A stretch of DNA of 64,000 nt from JBBRZM01 sp963813635 (GTDB lineage Bacteria > Actinomycetota > Acidimicrobiia > IMCC26256 > JBBRZM01), in assembly GCA_963813635.1 (NCBI GenBank), contig CAWEZO010000011.1, positions 186,001-250,000 on the forward strand, in the 5' to 3' direction. The translations under genes were made by a program, and so were the position numbers. Positions 51,216-59,675 of this stretch are shown here, piece after piece. How positions within the stretch are numbered: the first letter of the stretch is position 1; every line of letters begins with the position of its first letter. The notes under the pieces were generated by a model that searched no databases, was not told where the DNA came from, and saw only the letters and a program-made list of their open reading frames with translations.

Positions 51216-53120
51216 CTAGATGTCGAGGAAGCGCACGTCGGTCGCGTTGGTCTGGATGAACTCGCGGCGCGTGTCGACGTCGTCGCCCATGAGCCGGGAG
51301 AACATGTCGTCGGCGATCACCGCCTCCTCGACGCCGACACGTAGCAACGAGCGCCGAGCCGGGTCCATCGTGGTCGCCCACAACTCGTCGTAGTTCATCT
51401 CCCCCAGGCCCTTGAACCGGCTGACCTCGGGCTTACGGTTCTCGTTGTCGGCGAGAAACCGGTTGAGCGCCGCTTCATCCTTGAGGTACGTCTTCTCCTT
51501 GCCCAGCACCGCCGAATAGAGCGGCGGCTGTGCGATGTATACGTATCCGTTGTCGACCAGGCCGCGCATCTGGCGGTAGAAGAACGTCAGCAGCAACGTG
51601 CGGATGTGGCTGCCGTCGACATCGGCGTCGGTGAGCAGCACGACCTTGTGGTAGCGCACCTTCTCCGAGTCGAACTCCTCCTCGCCGACCCCTGCCCCGA
51701 TCGCGGTGATGAGCGCCTGGATCTCTTCGTTCTTGAGCATCTTGTCGATGCGCGCCCGTTCGACGTTGAGGATCTTGCCCCGGATCGGAAGGATCGCTTG
51801 GAACTCGCGATCACGCGCTTGTTTCGCCGAGCCGCCCGCGCTGTCGCCCTCGACGATGAACAGCTCGGCTCGCTTCGGGTCGCGCGTGGAACAGTCGGCG
51901 AGCTTGCCGGGCATCGACGCGGAGTCGAGCAGCGACTTGCGGCGGGTGAGGTCGCGGGCCTGGCGCGCCGCCAGCCGAGCCCGAGCCGCCTGTGTCACCT
52001 TGTTGACCATGTGGCGGGACTCGGGCGGGTGCTCCTCGAGCCAGTCGCCCAGCTTCTCGTTGGTCGCCTTCTCGACGAGCGAGCGCATCTCCGTGTTGCC
52101 GAGCTTCGCCTTGGTCTGGCCTTCGAACTGCGGGTTGCGCAGCTTGACCGACACGATCGCGGTGAGGCCCTCCCGGATGTCTTCGCCGAGGAGGTTGAGC
52201 TCCTTGTCCTTCAGCAGGTTCTTGTTGCGCGCGTACTTATTGACCGCATTGGTGAGGGCCTTCTTGAACCCCTCCTCGTGCATCCCACCCTCGGTGGTGG
52301 CGATGTTGTTGGCGAACGAGTGGATCCCCTCGTAGTAGCCGGTGTTCCACTGCATCGCGATCTCGATCTCGTTTTCCTCGGAGACCTCCTCGAACGAGAC
52401 CACCCGCTTGAACAGTGGCTCCTTGCTCGCGTTGAGGTGCTTCACGAAATCGACGATGCCGCCGTTGAACTGGAACGTCTGCTGCAGCGGCGGGTCGGGG
52501 CGCTCGTCGACGAAGCGGATCTCCAAGCCCTTGTTGAGAAACGCCATCTCGCGCAAGCGCTCGAGCAGTGTCTGCGCGCGGAAGTCGGTCTCCTCGAACA
52601 CCGTCGCGTCGGGCCAGAAGGTGACCGTGGTGCCGGTCTTCTTCGAGGGCTTGCTCTTCGCGAGCTTCCCCTGGGGCGCGCCGCCCTTCGCATAGGTCTG
52701 GGTCCAGTGGAAGCCGTCGCGTTGAATGTCGAGCTCGAGCTTGCTCGACAACGCGTTGACGACCGACACGCCGACGCCGTGTAGACCACCTGAGATCTTG
52801 TAGCCCTCGCCGCCGAACTTCCCGCCCGAGTGGAGCGTGGTCATCACAACCTCGGCCGCCGACTTCCCGCGATAGTCGCGATGGTTGTCGACGGGGATAC
52901 CCCGGCCGTTGTCGGTCACTCGACAGCCCCCGTCGGCGAGGAGCGCGACGTCTATGCGCGTGCAGTACCCCGCGAGCGCCTCGTCGACGGCGTTGTCAAC
53001 AACCTCGTACACCAGGTGATGGAGGCCCGATGGACCCGTCGAACCGATGTACATCCCCGGCCGTTCGCGGACGGGCTCCAGGCCCCTCAGCACGGTGATG
53101 TCTTTCGCCGCGTATGCCAC
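51216..53120 (-). CDS. gyrB: DNA gyrase subunit B
   Basis: ATPase subunit of gyrase, 634 residues, lacking the large insert of proteobacterial GyrB. Features: EVVDNAVDEALAGY (ATP-binding Glu/Asn), VTDNGRGIPVD, GLHGVGVSVVNALS (lid), TOPRIM motifs EGDSAGGSA and DADVDGSHIRTLLLTFFYR, and the C-terminal SRFKGLGEM. GTG 53120 gives the usual MAYAAKDITVLRGLEPVR start. Upstream gap to dciA is 143 bases and may hold the gyrase promoter. Confidence 0.97.
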   Translation of the reverse strand: MAYAAKDITVLRGLEPVRERPGMYIGSTGPSGLHHLVYEVVDNAVDEALAGYCTRIDVALLADGGCRVTDNGRGIPVDNHRDYRGKSAAEVVMTTLHSGGKFGGEGYKISGGLHGVGVSVVNALSSKLELDIQRDGFHWTQTYAKGGAPQGKLAKSKPSKKTGTTVTFWPDATVFEETDFRAQTLLERLREMAFLNKGLEIRFVDERPDPPLQQTFQFNGGIVDFVKHLNASKEPLFKRVVSFEEVSEENEIEIAMQWNTGYYEGIHSFANNIATTEGGMHEEGFKKALTNAVNKYARNKNLLKDKELNLLGEDIREGLTAIVSVKLRNPQFEGQTKAKLGNTEMRSLVEKATNEKLGDWLEEHPPESRHMVNKVTQAARARLAARQARDLTRRKSLLDSASMPGKLADCSTRDPKRAELFIVEGDSAGGSAKQARDREFQAILPIRGKILNVERARIDKMLKNEEIQALITAIGAGVGEEEFDSEKVRYHKVVLLTDADVDGSHIRTLLLTFFYRQMRGLVDNGYVYIAQPPLYSAVLGKEKTYLKDEAALNRFLADNENRKPEVSRFKGLGEMNYDELWATTMDPARRSLLRVGVEEAVIADDMFSRLMGDDVDTRREFIQTNATDVRFLDI

Positions 53121-53263
53121 CCGCGAGCACCTCTTTGACTGGTCGGACGAGGGCAGCTGCGCCGGCTGGTTTCTCCCGGTCGAAACGCTCGACGGATTCC
53201 GGGAAAACCGCTGGTCAGAGCCTCTAAATGCGGTGCTGTCAGTCTACCAGACGACTGTGTCGT

Positions 53264-53611
53264 TTACGGCGTTTCCGGGCCCGTTTTCGCGGCGTCGGGA
53301 TCGACGATCAGGCGCATCTTGCGGACCACTCCGGGGCCCACCAACGCTGCGCTCTGCCTGAGCACCTCCGGCTCCAGATATCGCAGCTGCGTGGCCCACT
53401 CCGGTGCGTCGACCGCGACGAGCAGCACGCCTTCACGGAGGCTCCGGAGGCGCGCGTGCCGCGCCGCGTTCCCTCCCACCAACTCTGTCCAGCGTGCGTG
53501 CAACACCGCGAACATCGCGGGATCAGGCAGACCGAGCTCGGAACCGACTTCGGCCAACGCGTCGCCGATCGGCACCGGCTCGTCGCCGCCGCGGCGTCCG
53601 ATCCCGCTCAT
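53264..53611 (-). CDS. DUF721/DciA-like protein
   Basis: A 115-residue protein of the DUF721 family, whose DciA members help load the replicative helicase. Seen are IGDALAEVGSELGL, LHARWTELVGGNAARHARL and LLVAVDAPEWATQLRYLEPEVL, the usual family blocks. ATG overlaps the recF stop (ATGA), the arrangement between recF and gyrB in other actinobacteria. Confidence 0.88.
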   Translation of the reverse strand: MSGIGRRGGDEPVPIGDALAEVGSELGLPDPAMFAVLHARWTELVGGNAARHARLRSLREGVLLVAVDAPEWATQLRYLEPEVLRQSAALVGPGVVRKMRLIVDPDAAKTGPETP

Positions 53612-54708
53612 GCGTCCTCGACGCGACCCGCTACGACGCGCATCCGTCGATCCGGCTTGACATCGGGCGGTACCGACGCCGCCGTGGTGATCAACGTCTG
53701 ATGACCGAGATCCAGATGAGCGACGAGCGCCGCGGCGCGATGCGGGTCGAGCTCACTGAAGACGTCGTCGAGCAGGAGAACGGGCTCCTCGCCGACGGCC
53801 TCCGTGCACACGCGATGGCCCGCGAGGCGCAACGCCAGTGCCAGCGTGCGTTGCTCGCCTTGTGACGCGTGGCTTCGCGCGTCGAGGCCGCGTACATGCA
53901 ACCGCCATTCGTCTCGATGTGGACCAACGAGCGTGACGCCTCGGTCGAGCTCCTGGCGCCGGTGCGCGGCGAGTGCGGTGCGCAACTGCGCTTCGACCTC
54001 GCCGCGACCGAGCATCGTCGTATCGGCCCAGGGGGCCTCGTACGCCGCGTCGATCCCCGGATCATCGCCTGCGAGCGACTGGTACGCCGCCGCGACCTCC
54101 GGCGTGAGCTGTTCAATGAGCGCCAGCCGGCCGCGCACCACCTCACCGCCGGCACCGATTAGCTGCTCGTCGAACACGACCAAGGTGTCGAGGTCGGTCG
54201 GATCGCGGGCGCGCAGCAACGCGTTGCGTTGGCGCAACACTTTCTCGAAGTCGCTGCACGCAGCTTCGTAGCGCGGCGCGATCGCGACGAGCAGCGTGTC
54301 GAGGTAGTCGCGTCGCGCACCCGGTGACCCCTTCACGAGCTGAAGATCATCGGGCGCGAAGACCGTGACACGCAAGAGACCGAGGAGGTCGCGACGGCGT
54401 TGCACCGGTTGGTGATTCACCCGCACCCGATTCCGGCCGGTTGCGCGCAACTCTGCCTCCAGCAACTGTACCCGCCCGGCATGTTCGACTTCGGCGCGCA
54501 ACACCGCTTGCTCGGTGCCTTCGCGAACGAGTGCCGCATCGGGCACGCCTCGAAACGACCGCCCGGTCGCAGCCCAACCCACAGCTTCGAGCAAGCTCGT
54601 CTTCCCCTGGCCGTTGTCACCAACGATCACCGTCACGCCGTCGGGAAGATCCACCTCCAACGACCGGTAGCAACGGAAATCCGTGAGCCAGAGTTGTGCG
54701 AGCCGCAC
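53608..54708 (-). CDS. recF: DNA replication and repair protein RecF
   Basis: SMC-like ATPase for recombination repair at gaps. The 366 residues include Walker A IVGDNGQGKTSLLEA near residue 30, the RecF arm with VFAPDDLQLVKGSPGARRDYLD, signature SQGEQRTLALALRLA and Walker B PVLLLDDVFSELD. GTG 54708, four bases after dnaN. Intact. Confidence 0.96.
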   Translation of the reverse strand: MRLAQLWLTDFRCYRSLEVDLPDGVTVIVGDNGQGKTSLLEAVGWAATGRSFRGVPDAALVREGTEQAVLRAEVEHAGRVQLLEAELRATGRNRVRVNHQPVQRRRDLLGLLRVTVFAPDDLQLVKGSPGARRDYLDTLLVAIAPRYEAACSDFEKVLRQRNALLRARDPTDLDTLVVFDEQLIGAGGEVVRGRLALIEQLTPEVAAAYQSLAGDDPGIDAAYEAPWADTTMLGRGEVEAQLRTALAAHRRQELDRGVTLVGPHRDEWRLHVRGLDARSHASQGEQRTLALALRLAGHRVCTEAVGEEPVLLLDDVFSELDPHRAAALVAHLDLGHQTLITTAASVPPDVKPDRRMRVVAGRVEDA

Positions 54709-54712
54709 TCGA

Positions 54713-55813
54713 TCAGGAGATGCGCACGGGCATTAGCAGATACATGAAGTCGGCGTTATCGGTGCCGCGCAGCACCGCCGGCTTCAGTGGATCGATTGAC
54801 TCGATCACCACCTCACTCGCGCCGGCTGCTTCGATTCCGTCAAGCAGGAATTGCGAGTTGAACGCAACCGTGAGGTCGGCGGTGCCTTCATACTTCGCCT
54901 CGACGGCTTCGTGGGCTTCGCCGACATCTTGTGCCACAGCGGAGAGCTCGAGCCCACCGCCGCTCATCGCGAGACGGATTGGCGCTGTGTCACGCCCTTG
55001 ACCGACGAGACGCACCCGCTTGACCGCGTCACCCAGCACATCACGTGAGACGGTCAACCGGTTCGGATATCCGCTCGGAATGAGCTGCTGATAATTCGGG
55101 AAGTCGCCTTCGATGAGCCGCGCCGTCACCTCCGTCGTGCCCACACGAAACACGACATCGCGTTCACCGAGTATCACTTCGATCTCGCCGTCGCCCAGCA
55201 GCCGCTGCACCTCGCTCAGGCCCTTGGCCGCCACCAACACCTTCTGGCCCTCCTCGAGCATGCTCACACCCTGGAGATCGCGCACTGCGAGCCGATAGGA
55301 GTCGGTTGCAACCAGCCGCAGTCCGCCGGATGACGCTGTCAACAACACGCCGGTGAGGATCGGGCGGGCATCGTCACGCGAAGCCGCGTGCACAACCTGA
55401 CGCAACGCCTCGGCGAGTGCGGGTGCCGCGACGCGGACACCGGCGCCGGCCACCTCGGGCAGCCGCGGAAAATCTCCCACAGCCAGTGTGCGAAGCGAAA
55501 AACTCGAACGGCCACTCTCGATCTGCGCATCGTCGTCACCGAGCACCACGCTCACTCGACCGGGCTCCAACGCCCGAACGATGTCGGAGAACAAACGCGC
55601 GGGCACCACTGCGCTGCCTTCACCTTCGATCTCAGCCGGCGCCTGCGCCCGCATGGTCAGCTCGAGATCGGAACCAACAAGCTCCAGGTGATCCCCGTGT
55701 GCGGTAACGAGCAACCCCGACAACACCGGCGACGCGCCGGTACGCGATGCCACCGCGCGCTGAGCTGTGGCGATCGCATCTGCAAGCGTGTCGCGTTCGC
55801 AGATGAACTTCAC
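54713..55813 (-). CDS. dnaN: DNA polymerase III sliding clamp
   Basis: Beta clamp of replication, 366 residues in three similar domains: AIATAQRAVASRTGASPVLSGLL, VVHAASRDDARPILTGVLL and FLLDGIEAAGASEVV, ending MYLLMPVRIS. AGGAGG at 55820-55825 sits directly on the upstream GTG 55819, so the real start is more likely GTG 55813, which has normal spacing and gives VKFICERDTL. Lies between oriC and recF. Confidence 0.96.
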   Translation of the reverse strand: MKFICERDTLADAIATAQRAVASRTGASPVLSGLLVTAHGDHLELVGSDLELTMRAQAPAEIEGEGSAVVPARLFSDIVRALEPGRVSVVLGDDDAQIESGRSSFSLRTLAVGDFPRLPEVAGAGVRVAAPALAEALRQVVHAASRDDARPILTGVLLTASSGGLRLVATDSYRLAVRDLQGVSMLEEGQKVLVAAKGLSEVQRLLGDGEIEVILGERDVVFRVGTTEVTARLIEGDFPNYQQLIPSGYPNRLTVSRDVLGDAVKRVRLVGQGRDTAPIRLAMSGGGLELSAVAQDVGEAHEAVEAKYEGTADLTVAFNSQFLLDGIEAAGASEVVIESIDPLKPAVLRGTDNADFMYLLMPVRIS

Positions 55814-56030
55814 CCGCACCTCCTATGAAGAAAGAAAGATCTTTGGTAGTCGTCGTAGTAGAGCCTGTGGATTGGGGACGCGCGGTGATCGTCCCTGGTG
55901 AGAGCCGGTTTGGGTTTCGCGACGTTATCCACAGGTGTCCACAGTCGCGTCGACAGCAGGTCCAGCATCGACGTGCTTACCCCCACGAAGAGCGCACAAT
56001 CCCCACTTGCCCACAGGGTTATCCACTGCT
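55814..56030. promoter_or_regulatory. oriC candidate between dnaN and dnaA
   Basis: The gap between dnaA and dnaN holds a cluster of DnaA-box-like 9-mers: TTATCCACA (55925-55933, perfect), GTGTCCACA (55935-55943), TTGCCCACA (56007-56015), TTATCCACT (56019-56027) and, reversed, TGTGGATTG (55866-55874). A short AT-rich patch lies at 55824-55850. The last box contains the dnaA stop codon. This is the usual position of actinobacterial origins, though the region is short. Confidence 0.8.
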
Positions 56031-57452
56031 GCCCAGCTTGATCCGGGCAATGAGCTCGTTGACCTGGTCGAAAATCACATGGCGCTCGGTCATCTGCCGT
56101 TTGATCTTGTCGACGGCGTACATGACCGTCGTGTGATCACGACCACCGAACTGCTCGGCAATGCGGGGATAGCTGAAATCGGTGAGGTCACGAAACACAT
56201 ACATCCCGATCTGGCGGGCCGTGACCAACGGCCTCCGGCGACTCTTTCCGCAGAGGTCTTCGACCGTCCAGCCGAACATCTTTGCTGTCTCTTCGAGGAT
56301 CAGCTCGGGTGTGATGACGCGCGGCTTGGTCGGCGGGAGAAGGTCGGCGAGCACCTCGTGTGCGATGTCGACGTTCAGCGGCACGCGATTCAGGCTCGAG
56401 TAGGCCGCGACGCGGATCAACGCGCCTTCGAGCTCACGGACGTTGTCGCTGATGTTGGTCGCGATGAACGCGAGCACCTCCGCCGGAAGACCCTCGAGAT
56501 GCTCGGCGGCGGCTTTCTTGCGCAGGATCGCGAGACGGGTCTCGAACTCGGGCGGCTGAATGTCGGTGATCAATCCCCATTCGAAACGGCTCCGCAGCCG
56601 ACCTTCGAGTGTGGCGATCGACTTCGGTGGCCGGTCGGAGGAGATGACAATCTGGCTACCCGCGCTGTAGAGGTCGTTGAACGTGTGGAAGAACTCCTCT
56701 TGGAGTTGTTGCGTGCGCTCCAGAAACTGGATGTCATCGATCAACAGCACATCGAGCTCACGGTACCGACGTTTGAACGCCTGCATCGTCTTGCCGCCGA
56801 GCGCGTCGAGAAACTCGTTCATGACGGTTTCGGTCGAGACGTAACGCACCCGCTTGTTGCGGAACACCTCCTTCACGTGATTGCCGATGGCGTGCAATAA
56901 GTGCGTCTTTCCGAGCCCTGCGGGCCCGTAGATGAACAACGGGTTGTACGAACGCGCCGGCGCTTCGGCAACCGCCAATGCCGCTGCATGGGCGAACCGG
57001 TTGGAGGCACCGGTGACGAACGCGTCGAACGTGTAGCGCGGGAGCAGGGCGCCCGGTGCCCAGTTGGGGAGCTCGGGCTCGTCGGGCTCGGGCGATGGAG
57101 GTTCGTGGACGACCGCGTCAGCGCTTGTGGCCGTGCGCGCAGACGCGTCGAACGGTTCCTCGCGGCGGACGTCGGTCTGCACGATGAGCTCCAGTTCCAG
57201 CTCGCGGCCGGTCGCGTCGCGCAAGGCGTCGGTGAGCATGCCCGCGTAGCTCGAACGGATGCGCTCGCATGCGACTGTGCTCGGTACACCCAGCACCAAC
57301 GTCGTTCCGTCGAACCCCACCGGCTGCACGCCGTGGAACCACGTGTTCCAGGTGCCGTCGGCCAACTGGTTGCGAAGCGAGGCGGCGCCGGTTCGCCAGA
57401 TGTCGTAGGCCGCCGCGTCGTTGAGGTCGTGATTGTCCACAGAAGCGTCCAC
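56019..57452 (-). CDS. dnaA: chromosomal replication initiator DnaA
   Basis: AAA+ initiator that melts oriC. About 477 residues: domain I with LADGTWNTWFHGVQPVGF, an acidic Pro-rich domain II, AAA+ core with Walker A YGPAGLGKTHLLHAIG near residue 180, Walker B VLLIDDIQF and LRSRFEWGLITDI, and domain IV with the DNA-recognition signature FGGRDHTTVMYAV. GTG 57452 and GTG 57440 both fit; the long in-frame ATG at 57740 adds unrelated residues and overlaps rpmH. A perfect actinobacterial box TTGTCCACA at the start suggests autoregulation. Confidence 0.95.
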   Translation of the reverse strand: MDASVDNHDLNDAAAYDIWRTGAASLRNQLADGTWNTWFHGVQPVGFDGTTLVLGVPSTVACERIRSSYAGMLTDALRDATGRELELELIVQTDVRREEPFDASARTATSADAVVHEPPSPEPDEPELPNWAPGALLPRYTFDAFVTGASNRFAHAAALAVAEAPARSYNPLFIYGPAGLGKTHLLHAIGNHVKEVFRNKRVRYVSTETVMNEFLDALGGKTMQAFKRRYRELDVLLIDDIQFLERTQQLQEEFFHTFNDLYSAGSQIVISSDRPPKSIATLEGRLRSRFEWGLITDIQPPEFETRLAILRKKAAAEHLEGLPAEVLAFIATNISDNVRELEGALIRVAAYSSLNRVPLNVDIAHEVLADLLPPTKPRVITPELILEETAKMFGWTVEDLCGKSRRRPLVTARQIGMYVFRDLTDFSYPRIAEQFGGRDHTTVMYAVDKIKRQMTERHVIFDQVNELIARIKLGSSG

Positions 57453-57463
57453 AGTTGTGGAGA
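57434..57463. promoter_or_regulatory. DnaA boxes at the dnaA start
   Basis: TTGTCCACA at 57434-57442 is the actinobacterial DnaA consensus. GCGTCCACA at 57445-57453 and the reversed TTGTGGAG beside it are related sites. They cover the two candidate dnaA start codons, as expected for repression of dnaA by its own product or for a second box cluster of the origin. Confidence 0.65.
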
Positions 57464-57742
57464 ACGCGGGAAGCCGCTGGTCAGACAGCCGGCCCCGACG
57501 ACGTGTGATCGGCCTCTCGAAAGTCTTGCCGGTCTTGCGCTTGCCGGGTACGAAGTTCGCCGTATCGAGGCCGCTACGAACAGCGAGCGTCGGGAAGCTA
57601 GCACCGGCACCGGCACCCAACAAGAGGCCGCGGTCGCGTTGCAGGTCCAATGGCCGCGGTCGTAGACTCCCGGGTCTACTCGTCGCGCGATGCCCCCTCC
57701 CTCGGGTGTCGGGAAGGCGAAACCCGGTCGAGGAGGCCATGG

Positions 57743-57877
57743 GTGAAGCGCACGTTCCAACCCAACAACCGGAAACGCAAGAAGAAGCACGGTTTTCGGT
57801 TGCGTATGAAGACTCGCGGTGGCCGCGCGGTGCTCAAGGCCCGTCGACGTCGCGGCCGGGCCCGGCTCTCCGCCTGA
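57743..57877 (+). CDS. rpmH: 50S ribosomal protein L34
   Basis: 44 residues, the typical KRTFQPNNRKRKKKHGFRLRM start and basic Arg-rich end. GTG 57743 is fixed by AGGAGG at 57731-57736. It diverges from dnaA and begins the rpmH-rnpA-yidD-yidC-khpB unit. Confidence 0.98.
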   Translation: MKRTFQPNNRKRKKKHGFRLRMKTRGGRAVLKARRRRGRARLSA

Positions 57878-57900
57878 TCCGGTCTGTTCGCGACCGTGCA

Positions 57901-58197
57901 ATGTTCGCGGCTCTGGCGCGAGCCCCTCGGGTTCGGCGAGGATCGATCACGCTCAGCTTCCTGCCCGCCGATGAGCCCGACGCTCGCGTCGCGTACGCAC
58001 TCGACCGGCGCGTGGGATCAGCGGTCGTCCGAAACCGCCTCCGACGCCGCCTCCGTGCGGCGGTCGCGGCCCACGCGACCACCCTTCGTGGCGGTAGTTA
58101 CCTGTTCGGCGCGCAACGGGCCGCCACCGAGCTGCCGTTCGACGTCGTGGTCCGGTCCGTCGGCGAGCTCCTGGTGGCAGCCGCGAGGCGGGCATGA
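57901..58197 (+). CDS. rnpA: ribonuclease P protein component
   Basis: Protein subunit of the tRNA 5'-processing enzyme. Core features are RVRRGSITLSFLP, ARVAYALDRRVGSAVVRNRLRRRLRAA (the RNR motif) and DVVVRSVGELL. ATG 57901 gives 98 residues but drops part of the expected N-terminal helix (IRSVRDRAMFAAL); a CTG at 57874 overlapping the rpmH stop would include it, so translation may begin there. The stop overlaps the yidD ATG. Confidence 0.9.
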   Translation: MFAALARAPRVRRGSITLSFLPADEPDARVAYALDRRVGSAVVRNRLRRRLRAAVAAHATTLRGGSYLFGAQRAATELPFDVVVRSVGELLVAAARRA

Positions 58198-58481
58198 CTG
58201 ACGTGCGCCGGCCCTCCGCCCTTGCGCGCCTGCTCATGTTGCCGATCCGTGCGTGGCGCCTGCTGAGCGTGCATCTCACGCCGCGCTGTCGCTTCCACCC
58301 ATCGTGCTCCCAGTACGCGCTGGACGCGCTCGAGCTGCACGGTGCCGGCCGGGGCACGTGGCTCGCGGTGCGGCGCGTGCTGCGGTGCCATCCATGGGGA
58401 GGCTCCGGCCTCGATCCCGTTCCACCCGCTCGATCTCGATCAAACGTACGTTCGGACGCAGCGCCGGAGACGGGCGTCTAA
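58194..58481 (+). CDS. yidD: membrane protein insertion efficiency factor YidD
   Basis: A 95-residue peripheral membrane protein. The family block RLLSVHLTPRCRFHPSCSQYALDAL with three Cys, then RRVLRCHPWGGSGLDPVP are present. ATG overlaps rnpA by four bases. It assists YidC, encoded next. Confidence 0.95.
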   Translation: MTDVRRPSALARLLMLPIRAWRLLSVHLTPRCRFHPSCSQYALDALELHGAGRGTWLAVRRVLRCHPWGGSGLDPVPPARSRSNVRSDAAPETGV

Positions 58482-58517
58482 CGCACTCGTCGAGCGCCTG
58501 AAGAGAGCAGACAACAA

Positions 58518-59675
58518 ATGTTCGACCCGATCTACAACGTCATCGGCTGGGCACTGGCGCAGCTCTACGCGCTCATTCCCAACTTCGGGGTCAGCATCAT
58601 CCTGCTCACGCTCATCATCATGGGCCTCCTCTTCCCGCTGACCGCGAAGCAGGCGAAGTCGATGATCGCCATGCAGCGGGTGCAGCCGGAGATCAAGAAG
58701 CTGCAGGCGAAGTACAAGGGCGACCGCCAGAAGCTCAACGAAGAGATGATGAAGTTCTACCAGGAGAACAAGATCAACCCGCTCGCCGGGTGCCTGCCGC
58801 TCCTGATCCAGATGCCGGTGTTCTTTGCGCTCTTCCGCGTGCTCCGAGAGCCCTACAGCCATCTCCCCGTTGGATCCAAGCTCTACGACGCGTTTTGCCA
58901 CACAGCCAACGGCGTGGCCACCGTCAAGCAGTGCGGCACCCTGCCGCGACTCCCGCACCACCTCTACTTCCTCGGCATGGACCTCTCGACAAAGGCGACG
59001 GCCCCTCACGCCGACCTGCTCGCCGGGTTGCCGTACTACATCCTTGTCGGGCTCGTTCTCGTCACCGGCGTCCTCCAGTCGCAACAGACCACACGGAACA
59101 CGCCGCCGGGCGCGAACCAGCAGATGCAGATGATCGGCAAAGTGCTCCCGATCGCGTTCGGCTTCTTCTCGCTCGTCTTCCCCGCCGGCCTGGTGTTGTA
59201 CTTCTTCGTGAGCAACCTCTGGCGGCTGGGCCAACAGGAGCTGATCTACCGCAAGATCGCTCCCCCGCTGCACACCCAGAAAGGTGGCGGCGCGGTCGAC
59301 GTGAAGAGCTCCGAAGCCTCCGAACCCTCGACGCCGGGCAAGGGCCTCGGCGGCGGCGGGTTGCGCAACCTGTTCAAGATCCCTCCGGCGATCACCAACG
59401 GCGACGATGCAAAGCCGGCGAGCGGCGACGATGCAAAGCCGGCGAGCGGCGACGATGCAAAGCCGGCGAGCGGCGACAAGCCCCAGCCTAAGCCGGCGCC
59501 CAACGCCGGCGATGGAGCAACACCGCCGCCCAAACCAGCGGCGAAGCCGGCGCCCAAGGCCGGCGATGGAGCAACACCGCCGCCCAAACCGAGCGCGAAA
59601 CAGGGGCAGTCCCGTTCCGGCGGGGGCACGGGTCAGGGCCGGCGGCGGTCCAACAAGAAGAAGCGGAAGCGATAG
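58518..59675 (+). CDS. yidC: membrane protein insertase YidC
   Basis: Inserts and folds membrane proteins. The 385 residues have about five membrane helices: IYNVIGWALAQLYALI at the start, ISIILLTLIIMGLLFPLT with the following basic KQAKSMIAMQRVQPEIKKLQ hairpin, GCLPLLIQMPVFFALFRVL, YYILVGLVLVTGVLQ and FGFFSLVFPAGLVLYFFVSNLW. The C-terminal cytoplasmic tail is a low-complexity Lys/Pro/Ala region built from exact tandem repeats (see 59400-59590) and ends very basic, which may bind ribosomes. ATG 58518, 36 bases after yidD. Confidence 0.96.
   Translation: MFDPIYNVIGWALAQLYALIPNFGVSIILLTLIIMGLLFPLTAKQAKSMIAMQRVQPEIKKLQAKYKGDRQKLNEEMMKFYQENKINPLAGCLPLLIQMPVFFALFRVLREPYSHLPVGSKLYDAFCHTANGVATVKQCGTLPRLPHHLYFLGMDLSTKATAPHADLLAGLPYYILVGLVLVTGVLQSQQTTRNTPPGANQQMQMIGKVLPIAFGFFSLVFPAGLVLYFFVSNLWRLGQQELIYRKIAPPLHTQKGGGAVDVKSSEASEPSTPGKGLGGGGLRNLFKIPPAITNGDDAKPASGDDAKPASGDDAKPASGDKPQPKPAPNAGDGATPPPKPAAKPAPKAGDGATPPPKPSAKQGQSRSGGGTGQGRRRSNKKKRKR
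59400..59590 (+). repeat. tandem repeats in the yidC tail
   Basis: Three identical 24-bp units lie at 59400-59471, encoding GDDAKPAS three times. A 47-bp unit appears twice, at 59490-59536 and 59544-59590, with one difference, encoding KPAPxAGDGATPPPKP. Repeats in whole codons could change in number without harm to the frame. Confidence 0.9.
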
